The position numbers and the translations under genes were made by a program. A DNA stretch of 64,000 nt from Hyphomicrobium sp. (GTDB lineage: Bacteria > Pseudomonadota > Alphaproteobacteria > Rhizobiales > Hyphomicrobiaceae): the NCBI GenBank assembly GCA_022843145.1, contig JALHOF010000010.1:62001-126000 (forward strand). Direction: 5' to 3'. A model generated the notes under the pieces. The model was not told the origin of the DNA and searched no databases. It saw only the letters and a program-made list of their open reading frames with translations. Below are positions 25,431 to 34,334 of this stretch, one piece after another. Positions within the stretch are counted from its first letter, which is position 1. Each line of letters begins with the position of its first letter.

Positions 25431-26117
25431 TCAGGTCGCACTCGGATCGCCGCGCCGGATCGCCACCAGCGCCAGCGCATAGAGCGCCACCGCCAGAAGT
25501 ATGAGCTTGGGCACGAATGGCGCTGGAAACCCGCCTGAGACGACACACATCGCTGCTGCGGCCCACAACGCCGACAGGCCGAGCGTCACGGCGCGCAGCG
25601 ACACCACCCGCATCGGATGAACCCACCGCCACGGCACGAACGTCAGCACCACGCACGTCAAGACGACTGCGGCCGAAGCGAACGGCGGCATGTCGAAGGC
25701 GAAGACATAGAACGCGATCAGGTTCCAAACGGCGGGAAAACCGATGAAGCTGTTGTCCTCGGCCTTGCTCTCGGTATCGGAGAAATGAAACAGCGCCGAC
25801 AGCAGAATCATCGCCGCGAGCACACCGCCCCAGATGCCCGGCAGATAGCCCGCATGAAGCAGGGCGAGCGCGGGGATGAAGACATAGGTCACGTAGTCGA
25901 TGACCAGGTCGAGACGCTCCCCACTGAACCGCGGCAAGCGCTCCTCGACCCGAACCAGCCGGGCGAACGTGCCGTCGACGGCATCGACAACGAAGGCGAC
26001 GCCGAGCCAGATAAACATGCGCTCGTAGGCGCCATCCATCACAGCCAGCGCCGCAAGCAGGGCGCAAACGGCGCCCGTGGCGGTGAACAGGTGAACTGCG
26101 ATGGCGGAGAGTGGCAC
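25431..26117 (-). CDS. pcs: Phosphatidylcholine synthase (CDP-alcohol phosphatidyltransferase family)
   Basis: A 228-residue integral membrane enzyme with about 7-8 hydrophobic segments. The CDP-alcohol phosphotransferase motif is extended as in bacterial Pcs: VDAVDGTFARL, then LPRFSGERLDLVIDYVTYVF, with the catalytic DG..AR...G...D...D residues. The block LDLVIDYVTYVFIPA and FSDTESKAEDNSFIGFPAVWN closely follow rhizobial phosphatidylcholine synthases, which condense CDP-diacylglycerol with choline. The start is a GTG at 26117, with GGGGA upstream. Phosphatidylcholine is common in Hyphomicrobiales membranes, which fits the organism call. Confidence 0.87.
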   Translation of the reverse strand: MPLSAIAVHLFTATGAVCALLAALAVMDGAYERMFIWLGVAFVVDAVDGTFARLVRVEERLPRFSGERLDLVIDYVTYVFIPALALLHAGYLPGIWGGVLAAMILLSALFHFSDTESKAEDNSFIGFPAVWNLIAFYVFAFDMPPFASAAVVLTCVVLTFVPWRWVHPMRVVSLRAVTLGLSALWAAAAMCVVSGGFPAPFVPKLILLAVALYALALVAIRRGDPSAT

Positions 26118-26203
26118 GAGTACATCCCCGATTTGATCGGCGGCGCGCCGCGGTAGTCTCTCGACGCCCTTCCGCCCACTATGCCGATACCGTGCCTGAA
26201 AGC

Positions 26204-26227
26204 AAAAAGGGAGCGCGCTGCGCTCCC
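26204..26227 (-). terminator. Rho-independent terminator after the small secreted protein gene
   Basis: Perfect 8-bp stem GGGAGCGC/GCGCTCCC (26209-26216 with 26220-26227) and a GCT loop. On the minus strand it is followed by five T residues (26204-26208). It lies about 70 bases after the stop of the gene at 26299-26658. Confidence 0.85.
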
Positions 26228-26298
26228 CGTGTCATCGTGCAACCGTCGTTTGCCGTGAACCCGTCTAGTCAGGCTGACCGAAGGCAGCCCGTCGACGA

Positions 26299-26658
26299 TT
26301 ACCAGCGGTGCTTCAGTGTCCCACGGATCGTCAGGTCGTCCTGCTCGCCAGCCGTGCCCTGTTGAGTCTCGGGGGACTTCGCCGCTTCGGCCGCCCCGTA
26401 GAGCAACTCAAGGCCGAAATCCATCTTCGGCAGCACGCCCAGTTTCCCAAGGCCAGGAATCCGAACTTCCGTTCCCGCAGCCGGCTTTGCTGCGACCGCC
26501 GTATCGGCGCCGAGATTGAGATCCTTACCAACCGCTGGCTCTTGCGCCGAGGGGGCAACAACTGCCGCACCGCCCGCGCGCTGCTCTTGGAACGCAAAGG
26601 CAGCGCTGCTGGCGACCGCCAGCGCGAAACCAAGTCCCAAGATCTTCAACGTCTTCAT
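26299..26658 (-). CDS. Small secreted protein of unknown function
   Basis: A 119-residue protein with a clear Sec signal peptide (MKTLKILGLGFALAVASSAA, then FAFQEQ). The mature part is Ala/Pro-rich and low in complexity, with VRIPGLGKLGVLPKMDFGLELLYG and a C-terminal DDLTIRGTLKHRW. The ending LTIRGTLKHRW looks like a final beta strand. No family is recognised. The ATG at 26658 directly begins the signal peptide; the frame continues upstream to 26733 with less convincing residues. A strong terminator follows. Confidence 0.7.
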   Translation of the reverse strand: MKTLKILGLGFALAVASSAAFAFQEQRAGGAAVVAPSAQEPAVGKDLNLGADTAVAAKPAAGTEVRIPGLGKLGVLPKMDFGLELLYGAAEAAKSPETQQGTAGEQDDLTIRGTLKHRW

Positions 26659-26968
26659 CACAAACCCCGCAGTCCCATCGGAGAACACCGACGCGCACGC
26701 TGGAAAAATGCTGCTTCGCACTTCCGAAAACAAGCATCAATCGGTTCTGGTAAATAGCTGATCAACGTTTCGCCCGTGAGGTGTGATCCTCTGGCCATGT
26801 GTCCCGCGAGGCACAACAAAGGACGATCTCATTCCTTCCACAACATCGTCTTCGTTCTGCCCTTGTTCCAACTGGCAGAACGCATCCCTACGGCTGCCAA
26901 AAAGTAGAAAGGCCGCCTGGGCGGGCGGCCTTTCCACGAGAAGAGAGAGAAGAGTGTTTGGTTGGCGA
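26659..26968. other. Intergenic region, porin terminator only
   Basis: About 310 bases between the small secreted protein and the first porin gene, both on the minus strand. Apart from the terminator at 26908-26933 and the expected promoter of the small secreted gene, no gene, RNA or repeat was recognised. Confidence 0.6.
26908..26933 (-). terminator. Rho-independent terminator after porin 1
   Basis: Stem AAAGGCCGCC/GGCGGCCTTT (26908-26917 with 26924-26933), six-base loop TGGGCG. It lies about 35 bases past the stop of the minus-strand porin gene. The A/T base pairs at the foot provide the U-tract. Confidence 0.87.
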
Positions 26969-28207
26969 TCAGAAGTTGATCTTGCCGCCAGCCATGAGCG
27001 ACGAGAAGTTCTCTTCGGTGTTGATACCGGGAACGTCGGCGTCGAAGTTGTTGTAACGAACGTAGAGGTCCATCGCGGCAGCTTCAATGTTCTGGTTGAA
27101 GCCGATGCCCCACATGGTCATGTCGATGCCCGCGGCGCCAGCCGGGTTGTTGGCACCAATCTCCCAAGACTGATACTCGCCGAAGAGCGTCGTCTTGCCG
27201 AGGGGGAACCACTTCCGCTCGATACCAGCCTGCAGGTAGAACTGCGAAGACTTGTCGTCACCGATGAAAACGTTGTCATCGGAACGCTCGCCGTAGGCGG
27301 CATGAACGTAGAGACCCGTAGCGACGTGCATCACAGCGCCCGAGATGCCCCACTGCGAGCAATCCGTGGCGCCAGCGATGGCGACGCAGTTGTATTCGTT
27401 GGTGGTGGCGTCCGTGACCTGCAGATAGCCGGCACCGAGAGCGACCTTGATACCGTTGAATTCGCCTGCATAGCGCAGAGCGACGTCCCACAGATCATCT
27501 TCGCCAAAGGCCGCCGAGAACGTGAAGCCCTGCAGAGCGATCGACTCGAACTTCACGACGTTGTGACGCTCGCCTTCGCCGATCTGGCCAGCCGTGTTGC
27601 CGACGCCGTTGGCGTTGGTGCCGCCCATGAAGCCGCGCAGACGGATGCCGGTACCCTGAACGACGAAGTTGCCGACCTGGGCCGACATGTTCTGCGTCGC
27701 GAAGTGGCCGGCGTTGGCGAGGTTGATCTCCATGATCGCGTCGGTCGCCGACGAGGTCTGACCAACCCAAACCTTACCGATGTCCTTGTTCGACAGCCAC
27801 CAGGCCGAGTGACGAACACCGAGACCAGCGGCCTGGCCATCGTCGTTCGTGGCATCGTTGCCGTCATGACGTGCCGACGCGACGCCGATCTCCATCAAGT
27901 AACCAGCCGACCAGCGATCGTTGATCTTCGCGTCGCCGACGAAGCGGAAGCGCGACTGAGCGACGAGGTTGGTTCCGACGTACGTGTTGCGCTCGACGCC
28001 GTCATCCCAGAACAGGACCGACTCGTTGACCCAACCTGACACGGTGAGCTTGACCTTGCGATTGCCCTTACGGGCGGCAGTGGCTTCGAGTTCGGCGATG
28101 CGCTCTTCGAGGTCGGCGCAGCAATTGCCACCCAGATCCGCAGCCATGGCGCTCGTCGATGCGACGGTCGCGGCGGCTACGAGGGCGATCAGACTGATCT
28201 TTTTCAT
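26969..28207 (-). CDS. Porin (rhizobial Omp2-type), copy 1
   Basis: A 412-residue trimeric general-diffusion porin candidate. Signal peptide MKKISLIALVAAATVASTSA-MAA precedes DLGGNCCADLEERIAELEAT, a short cysteine-pair plus coiled coil typical of Hyphomicrobiales porins. The barrel follows, starting KLTVSGWVNESVLFWDDG, with strands such as RFRFVGDAKIND and KVWVGQTSSATDAI. The C-terminus ends in a beta strand with LMAGGKINF, an aromatic last residue as needed for Bam assembly. The ATG at 28207 follows GGGGGA. It is a paralogue of the next porin gene, with matching N-terminal and C-terminal blocks. Confidence 0.93.
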   Translation of the reverse strand: MKKISLIALVAAATVASTSAMAADLGGNCCADLEERIAELEATAARKGNRKVKLTVSGWVNESVLFWDDGVERNTYVGTNLVAQSRFRFVGDAKINDRWSAGYLMEIGVASARHDGNDATNDDGQAAGLGVRHSAWWLSNKDIGKVWVGQTSSATDAIMEINLANAGHFATQNMSAQVGNFVVQGTGIRLRGFMGGTNANGVGNTAGQIGEGERHNVVKFESIALQGFTFSAAFGEDDLWDVALRYAGEFNGIKVALGAGYLQVTDATTNEYNCVAIAGATDCSQWGISGAVMHVATGLYVHAAYGERSDDNVFIGDDKSSQFYLQAGIERKWFPLGKTTLFGEYQSWEIGANNPAGAAGIDMTMWGIGFNQNIEAAAMDLYVRYNNFDADVPGINTEENFSSLMAGGKINF

Positions 28208-28878
28208 TGGTCCCCCAATAAGGTTTTGAAACGCCAGACGTGGCTTCTCATGCATCCAGAAATCACGCTCGGCGTGGCTTCTATGGCGCCGCTTGAGTCA
28301 GCGTGATGGGCGATCGCGCGAAGGCCCACCGCCTGACGAGGCGGAGCTACGCAAAAAGGACGCTACAGTCGGCTACTGGGAGGCAACGCGGAGGCGGAGG
28401 GCACGAACCAGCCGCACATGCGGCGATGGAGCGCTTTGTTCGATGGTCAACCGGTGGAACACCGCGCTGAAACACCGAAAATCCGACTCGAACATGGTCC
28501 AACTGTTAGTCCACACAGGTGACTCGGGCAAATACCGATGCAGCCCAAGCCGTTGAAGCAGACAGCTATGTGGCCAAGCTGCAACGTTTCACCCCAGGTG
28601 TGGTGCATAAGCTGGGGATGACTGGGATGGGGCTCCCGACGGCTATTTGAACACCATTTGATTGAAATGCAGGCACTTGGCAGGTTCGATTGTGAGGAGG
28701 CGCGACCAGCCAGGGAAGGATCGCTACGCCCACCGCAGAGTTGCACCAGCACACGCCGGTCGCAGCCCCAGCAAGCGGCTTGACGCGAAAGTTGCCATGC
28801 CTCGAAACGAGAAGAGCCGCCCAACTCGTGAGAGTTGGGCGGCTCATCGATTGCAGTCCGATCAGGTCGAGGCGCGGA
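28208..28878. other. Porin-porin intergenic region, no gene seen
   Basis: About 670 bases between the two minus-strand porins. It holds the terminator of porin 2 (28814-28845) and presumably the promoter of porin 1. Several frames of 90-125 codons cross it, but none has protein-like composition, a ribosome-binding site or a recognisable motif. A small RNA cannot be excluded. Confidence 0.6.
28814..28845 (-). terminator. Strong hairpin terminator after porin 2
   Basis: A perfect 14-bp stem GAGCCGCCCAACTC/GAGTTGGGCGGCTC (28814-28827 with 28832-28845) and a GTGA loop. The downstream minus-strand tract is TTCTCGTTTC, only partly U-rich. It lies about 35 bases past the stop codon of the porin at 28879-30156. 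Confidence 0.8.
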
Positions 28879-30156
28879 TCAGAAGTTGATCTTGCCGCCT
28901 GCCATGATGGTCTGGATGTCGCCGTGGCTGAGCGTTACAGCACCAACCGTACGATCTGCATCGTAGTGGTTGTAGCGGATGTACAGATCCATCGCGGCTG
29001 CGTCGATAGATTGGTTGAAACCGACGCCGTACATCGTCATCTCGGTGCTTACGTTGTCGGCGTTCAGGCCGTTTCCACCAACATCCCACTGCTGATACTC
29101 ACCGAACAGCGTCGACTTGCCGATGCCGAAGAAGTTCTGCTCAATACCGGCCTGGACGTAGAGCTGCGTGGAGCTGTCATCCCCGCCCGCGCCGACGTTG
29201 TCGTCAGTGCGAATGCCGTAGGCAGCATGAACGTAGAGGCCAGTCGGGACGTGCATGATGGCGCCCGACATACCGATCTGGCTGCAATCTACGTCGCCCG
29301 GAACGGCGGACTCACGACAATTGTACTCGTTGAGCGTTGCGGTGTTCCCATCTGTCCACTGCAAGTAACCTACACCGGCAGCGATCTTGAACCCCGAGAA
29401 CTCACCGGCATATCGGATCGCGACGTCCCAGAGGTCGTCTTCACCGAATGCGGCCGAGACCGCGAAGCCTGCGAAAGTGGGGCTCTCGTACTTGACGACG
29501 TTGTGACGCTCGCCTTCGCCGATCTGACCGCCCGTGTTGGCGGTCGAGACGCCGTTGGCACCACCCGCGAAGGAACGAATCGTGCGGGCCGGGCCAGCGC
29601 CAGTGAAGGCGAAGCTACCGGCAGCCGCAGCAGAATTCTGCGTCGCGAAGTGCAGCGTGTTGGCGAGGTTGATTTCAGTAATCGCGTCGGTGGCCGACGA
29701 CGTCTGACCGACCCACAACTTGCCGAGCTGCTTGGACTGCAACCACCAGGCACTGTGGCGAATGCCGAGCGCAGCGGCGGTCACGTCGTCGCCAGTGGCG
29801 TCCTGACCGTCGAGGCGAGCGGCGCCAACGCCGATCTCCAAGAGGTAACCAGCCGACCAGTCGGCGTTGATCTTGGCGTTGCCGACGAAGCGGAAGCGCG
29901 TCTGAGCAACAAGGTTCGTGCCGATATAAGCGTTTGACTCGACGCCGTCATCCCAGAACAGGACGGCTTCGTTGACCCAGCCCGAAACCGTGAGCGAGAC
30001 CTTGCGGTTGCCCTTGCGGGCAGTGGTGGCCTCGAGCTCAGCGACGCGCTCTTCGAGGTCGGCGCAGCAGTCGCCACCAAGATCGGCGGCCTGTGCAGAT
30101 GAGATGCCACCCACGATAGCCGCGGCGGCGATCAACGCTACAAAACTCGACTTCAT
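28879..30156 (-). CDS. Porin (rhizobial Omp2-type), copy 2
   Basis: A 425-residue porin. Signal peptide MKSSFVALIAAAAIVGGISS-AQAA precedes DLGGDCCADLEERVAELEAT, nearly the same N-terminal block as copy 1. It has KVSLTVSGWVNEAVLFWDDG, RFRFVGNAKINAD and IGEGERHNVVKYES, also present in copy 1 with small changes. Central strands and loops differ more, as expected for surface-exposed porin loops. The C-terminus is IQTIMAGGKINF. The ATG at 30156 follows GGGGGA. The pair looks like a tandem duplication. Confidence 0.93.
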   Translation of the reverse strand: MKSSFVALIAAAAIVGGISSAQAADLGGDCCADLEERVAELEATTARKGNRKVSLTVSGWVNEAVLFWDDGVESNAYIGTNLVAQTRFRFVGNAKINADWSAGYLLEIGVGAARLDGQDATGDDVTAAALGIRHSAWWLQSKQLGKLWVGQTSSATDAITEINLANTLHFATQNSAAAAGSFAFTGAGPARTIRSFAGGANGVSTANTGGQIGEGERHNVVKYESPTFAGFAVSAAFGEDDLWDVAIRYAGEFSGFKIAAGVGYLQWTDGNTATLNEYNCRESAVPGDVDCSQIGMSGAIMHVPTGLYVHAAYGIRTDDNVGAGGDDSSTQLYVQAGIEQNFFGIGKSTLFGEYQQWDVGGNGLNADNVSTEMTMYGVGFNQSIDAAAMDLYIRYNHYDADRTVGAVTLSHGDIQTIMAGGKINF

Positions 30157-30588
30157 ATGTCCCCCGATCATGACTTACTCTCCGTTGGACTTACTCAAGG
30201 CAACCGACGCCACGAGAAATTCAAAGTCTGGCTCAGCACCACGATTAAGCTCTGACGCTCAGCTGCCTCGGCCATCGGATACACCTGTATCCAGACCTGA
30301 GTTGCCTTCGCTGGATCAAGAACTACCCCACCCCTGCGCGGCGCGTAAACCCGAAAAGCTATTGCGACGGCATTCCCAGTTCCCAAGTGGCGTATTTGCA
30401 ACGACATTGAGTCGCGACTCACACCTTGTGCTCGGGATTGGCGCAAGATTCCAATCTGGCCAAGGAGGCTGTCAACTCCTGAGATTCTGCCGCTGGCGCA
30501 CCTTGGACGACGGCGGATGGGTGCTCTAGACTGGCAACAAAAGCGTATGAGTTGCAGCGACTTGAACATCAATCAGAGAGCGCCGTCC
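30157..30588. other. Intergenic region between divergent porin 2 and FAD monooxygenase genes, no gene seen
   Basis: About 430 bases that must contain the divergent promoters of porin 2 (minus) and the monooxygenase (plus). No protein-like ORF, RNA fold or repeat was recognised. Confidence 0.6.
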
Positions 30589-31800
30589 ATGTCAGTCGAG
30601 ACCATGTTTCCGGCAACTGTCGTCGGCGGCGGACCGGCCGGATTGGCGGCGGCGCTGGCTTTGGCGCGGAGCGGGATCGCAACCGCGCTCGTCGCGAGCC
30701 GGCCGGGCGCCGACGCGCCACCCGACACACGGACGGCGGCGCTGTTTGCGGGTTCGGTGCGGTTTCTGGTCAATCTCGGCGTCTGGACCGAGGTAGAACC
30801 GCGCTCAGCACCGATCAAGGCGATCCGCATCCTCGACGATACCGGCGGGATGCTCCAAGCGCCGGAGACTTCGTTCACGGCGCGAGACGCTGGACGGGAC
30901 ACGTTCGGAATCAACGTGCCCAATCAAGGCTTGGTGACTTCACTTTGGGCGGCCATCGCCGCCGAGCCGCGGATCACGACGTACGGACCGGCGTTGGCGG
31001 AGCGCGTGACGCACGCAGACGGCGCCGTCGTCATCAGCCTCGCGGACGGCCATACGTTCCGCACGCAACTGGTGGTCGCCGCCGACGGCCGCAATTCGAA
31101 GTGCAGGACCGCAGCCGGCATCGAGGCGAAGACCTGGGCCTACGAGCAATCTGCCCTCGCATGCACCTTCACGCACAGTCGCGCGCACCACGACATCTCG
31201 ACGGAGCTGCATCGTCCGGCCGGGCCGCTGACCACCGTCCCGATGCCGGGCCGGCAGTCGAGCCTCGTCTGGGTGGAACGTCCCGACGAAGCCAAGCGTC
31301 TGAAGGAACTGGACGAAGCGGCATTCCGCGGCGAGCTGGAGCAGCGCCTGCAAGGTCTGCTCGGGAGCATTGGAACCATCGGGCCGCGGACGCTTTTTCC
31401 GCTTTCTGGCCTCACCGCGAAGCCGTTCGGCCGGTCGCGGATCGCGCTCGTCGGCGAAGCAGGGCACGTCATCCCGCCGATCGGGGCTCAAGGCCTCAAT
31501 CTCGGACTGCGTGACGCGGCGACAATCGCGGAATGCGCGGCAGACGCCGTCGGCGCGGGCCGCGATCCAGGCGGCGAAGACGTGCTCGCGGCCTATTCCG
31601 CGGCGCGGATGGCGGATGTGACGTCGCGAGTGTGGACGGTGGACGTCCTCAACAGGTCGCTGTTGTCGTCGTTCGTCCCGGTTCAATTGGCGCGCGGAGC
31701 AGGGCTTACCGCGTTGAAAATGCTCGGACCATTGCGGCGCGCGCTGGTGCGGGAGGGGTTGGAGCCGTCGGGCGCGATCCCAGTGTTGATGCGCGAATAG
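30589..31800 (+). CDS. FAD-dependent monooxygenase, UbiH/UbiF family
   Basis: A 403-residue flavoprotein hydroxylase. Motifs: TVVGGGPAGLAAALALARSG (FAD-binding GxGxxG), LVVAADGRNSKCR (DG motif), and RIALVGEAGHVIPPIGAQGLNLGLRDA (the GD/E motif with PxxGQG-like loop reading GAQGLN). These define the class A monooxygenases that hydroxylate ubiquinone precursors (UbiH, UbiF, VisC). The step cannot be assigned from sequence. The ATG at 30589 is chosen; upstream in-frame starts exist at 30517 and 30547. Confidence 0.88.
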   Translation: MSVETMFPATVVGGGPAGLAAALALARSGIATALVASRPGADAPPDTRTAALFAGSVRFLVNLGVWTEVEPRSAPIKAIRILDDTGGMLQAPETSFTARDAGRDTFGINVPNQGLVTSLWAAIAAEPRITTYGPALAERVTHADGAVVISLADGHTFRTQLVVAADGRNSKCRTAAGIEAKTWAYEQSALACTFTHSRAHHDISTELHRPAGPLTTVPMPGRQSSLVWVERPDEAKRLKELDEAAFRGELEQRLQGLLGSIGTIGPRTLFPLSGLTAKPFGRSRIALVGEAGHVIPPIGAQGLNLGLRDAATIAECAADAVGAGRDPGGEDVLAAYSAARMADVTSRVWTVDVLNRSLLSSFVPVQLARGAGLTALKMLGPLRRALVREGLEPSGAIPVLMRE

Positions 31801-31984
31801 CGTGATGGTGCATCCCTGCCCGAGCGGTCTTGATAACCCCCGCAGCGTCCATCGCCGCGCTTGACGACGGCCGTGACGAGCGGGCATGAGCAGCCGATTG
31901 TCGCGTTCGGCCTCGTTCAGGCACAGCGCTCGCGTCGTCGCTCCACCCCCACTCTCGTTCCCAACCTCGACCGGCCACCCCGCG

Positions 31985-32905
31985 ATGACGACGACCGTCA
32001 GCCACTTGCGCGACCTGCAATTCCGCCTCGAATACGCCATGCTGCGCACGGTCGTCGGCGCGGTGCGCCTGCTGCCGATCGACGTTGCGACACGGTCGTC
32101 GGCCTGGGCTTGGCGCGTCCTGGCACCGATCGTCAATCCCAAGCGCCATGCGCGCGCCTTGAGCAATCTGGCGATCGCTTTTCCGGAAAAGAGCGACGCC
32201 GAACGGCTCGCCATTGCGCGGGCGCACTGGGAAAACCTGGGGCGGGTGATGGCCGAGACGATGCAGCTCGACCGCATCGTGCGGGAGCCGCACCGCATCC
32301 GCATCAAGAGCGCGGGCGTGTTCCAGCGCTATCGCAACAAGCTCGGCCCGGCCGTCGGCGTATCGCTGCACATGGGCAATTACGAACTGGCGATTTGGCC
32401 GCTGACCTATGCAGGCGCCAACCCGGCGGCGGTCTATCGGTCGGTCAACAATCCCTATGTCGATCGGTTCCTTCGCGAGCAGCGGCAGGATCTCTATCCC
32501 GGCGGGCTGTTCGGGCGCGGCAAAGTCGAGGGCGAGCACGGCGATACCCAGCGCACGGCGCGGCTGATCACCGACTATGTGCGGCGCGGCGGCAGGCTCG
32601 GGATCGTCTGCGATCTGTTCGACCATACCGGCATCCCGGTGCCGTTCTTCGGCAAGCCGGCGAAAACGCAGGCGATCGCGGCCATGATCGCGCGACGCGT
32701 CGGTGCGCGGATCTGGATGGCGCGCTGTGTGCGGATCGGCACGCTGAGTGAATTCGAGATTGAAATGAAGGAGTTGCGAGTACCGCGCACGTCCAATCAG
32801 GCCGAGGACGTGAAGGCGATCATGACCGAGATGCAGGCTCAGTTCGAAGACTGGGTGCGTGAGGTTCCGGAGCAGTGGATGTGGTCGAACCGGCGCTGGA
32901 GCTGA
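31985..32905 (+). CDS. Lipid A/lysophospholipid acyltransferase (LpxL/HtrB family)
   Basis: A 306-residue membrane-associated acyltransferase. After an N-terminal hydrophobic region (LRTVVGAVRLLPIDVATRSS) comes the catalytic HX4E-type motif VSLHMGNYELAIWP. The second block is GGLFGRGKVEGEHGD, then GRLGIVCDLFDHTGIPVPFFGKPA, in which D/FFG blocks match the LpxL family. The C-terminus ends VREVPEQWMWSNRRW, the family's typical WMWxHRRW variant. It is likely a late lipid A acyltransferase, but other acyl acceptors are possible. The frame extends to 31886. Start MTTTVSHLRDLQFRLEYA fits the family best. Confidence 0.87.
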   Translation: MTTTVSHLRDLQFRLEYAMLRTVVGAVRLLPIDVATRSSAWAWRVLAPIVNPKRHARALSNLAIAFPEKSDAERLAIARAHWENLGRVMAETMQLDRIVREPHRIRIKSAGVFQRYRNKLGPAVGVSLHMGNYELAIWPLTYAGANPAAVYRSVNNPYVDRFLREQRQDLYPGGLFGRGKVEGEHGDTQRTARLITDYVRRGGRLGIVCDLFDHTGIPVPFFGKPAKTQAIAAMIARRVGARIWMARCVRIGTLSEFEIEMKELRVPRTSNQAEDVKAIMTEMQAQFEDWVREVPEQWMWSNRRWS

Positions 32906-33281
32906 TGCGGCCGGCGATTGTGAACGGCTGCATGAACAGTCGGACATGAAGACTGCAAAAGACCGACATGAAGGACCGCCAGAGGCGGTCGTTTGACATG
33001 ACAATGCGCGTTGCAGTTCAGCCACACACACAGGACACACCATTCCTGGCCGAGCACCGGAGCACGGATCTCGCCTGTGGGGATAAGATCCGCCGATAAC
33101 GGTTCGGATCAGATTCCTGTCCGGCGTCCCACGTTCCGGAATTGACAAAATTTTTCCGTACACCAAACTTCCGGTCCGCGCGCTGATCCGCGCGACGGCA
33201 CGTGACCGACCGCTGCCAAAGCAGCGCCACGGCGCGTCAACGCTATAAATGAACTCGACCGAAACCCGCCCGGGGGGGACC
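32906..33281. other. Intergenic region between acyltransferase and autoinducer-domain gene, no gene seen
   Basis: About 376 bases holding the terminator hairpin at 32974-32990 and the likely promoter of the downstream regulator. No protein-like ORF, RNA or recognised repeat was seen. Confidence 0.6.
32974..32990 (+). terminator. Candidate terminator after the acyltransferase gene
   Basis: A short hairpin, GACCGCC-AGA-GGCGGTC (32974-32980 with 32984-32990), followed by GTTT. The stem is strong but the U-tract is short, so termination is only moderately supported. Confidence 0.5.
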
Positions 33282-34190
33282 ATGATCGGCCTCGAGACCG
33301 TCCTCGAGCAGATTGCTCGTGCAACGAGCCAGAACGCGGTCGGGGAAGTCCTGGCCGCGGCGGCGCGCAAGGAAGGCTTCGAAAACCTCGTCCTGGCGCG
33401 ATGCGCCGACGGCGAGATCGTCGATTTGCCGTGGGTCTGGTTCCCGGCCGGTTTCGTCGAGACTTACGCCGTGAACAATTGGGTGCGTTCGGATCCCGTG
33501 CTCTACGAAGCGTTCAGGTCCACAACACCCATCGCTTGGGACGACCTCTTCAAAAAGCGCCGCTTCACGGAGTCGGAGCGCGGCGTGATGGAGGCCGCGG
33601 CGACGCTGGGGGTTCGCGCCGGGCTGACCATTCCACTGCACGGTCCCGGCACGACGTGCGACCTCGTCTCGTTGAGCCTGCGGCATGGCCGCGAGACCAC
33701 CGACCCCGAACGGCACAAGTATATCGCGATGGTCGCGCTCCATGCGATGATCCGGTTCCAGGAACTCGCGGGCTCCGACGACGGCGAAGCGCGCCGCGAC
33801 TTGCGCGATATGCTGAAATATCACCGCAGCGACCGCAAACCGGTCCTGGACGACTTCATGACCCGCGGCCTCAACTCGCCGTTCGTGCTGTCGAGCGCGC
33901 ATCTCAGGGCGCTGGTGTTGATCGAGCTCGGCGACCGGCGCTGGCAAATGGGACTGACGCGTTTAGCCGGCCAAGTCCATCTCCGGCGCTCGACACGCGA
34001 GATCGATGATCTCGAGCGGTGGGGCCTCGCGGTCGAGATCGCCGATGACATGCGCTGGCGCTACTATCTCGCACCGTCCGCACTCGGTCACTACTACCTG
34101 CGCAACCCCGAGGCCGACCGGTTCCGCCATCTCATTCGGGCCGCCGAGGTCGACCGCCGCGAGATCCCGGACGATATCGCGTTCGAATAG
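33282..34190 (+). CDS. Autoinducer-binding-domain regulator with atypical C-terminus (LuxR-like solo)
   Basis: A 302-residue protein. Residues about 1-165 match the LuxR autoinducer-binding domain: LETVLEQIARATSQNAVGEV, a W/Y-rich ligand pocket region (WVWFPAGFVETYAVNNWVRS), DPVLYEAFRSTTPIAWDDL, and GVRAGLTIPLHGPGTTCDLV, a strand with PLxGP. The C-terminal third does not show the LuxR helix-turn-helix. Instead it has SSAHLRALVLIELGDRRWQMGLTRLA, then RSTREIDDLERWGLAVEIADDM, which looks like a winged helix. No acyl-homoserine-lactone synthase is present in the window. The ATG at 33282 follows a GGGGGG tract; the ATG at 33249 is less likely. Confidence 0.78.
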   Translation: MIGLETVLEQIARATSQNAVGEVLAAAARKEGFENLVLARCADGEIVDLPWVWFPAGFVETYAVNNWVRSDPVLYEAFRSTTPIAWDDLFKKRRFTESERGVMEAAATLGVRAGLTIPLHGPGTTCDLVSLSLRHGRETTDPERHKYIAMVALHAMIRFQELAGSDDGEARRDLRDMLKYHRSDRKPVLDDFMTRGLNSPFVLSSAHLRALVLIELGDRRWQMGLTRLAGQVHLRRSTREIDDLERWGLAVEIADDMRWRYYLAPSALGHYYLRNPEADRFRHLIRAAEVDRREIPDDIAFE

Positions 34191-34334
34191 GCGCCCGCCC
34201 CCGCCCCACGGCCACTTTCCATGACGCCTCCGCCAAGTCGCGAGCCGTGACGCCGGGAAGGCTGCGTTGACACGCGGTCCGCGCGCCCTATGGTGCGCTG
34301 CGATAATTTCCGCCATCCGAGGACCCCGCGCGCC

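Noticed and set aside
28293-28556. 87-codon plus-strand ORF between the porins
   Set aside because: Arg/Cys/Pro-rich composition with no motif or ribosome-binding site; treated as intergenic.
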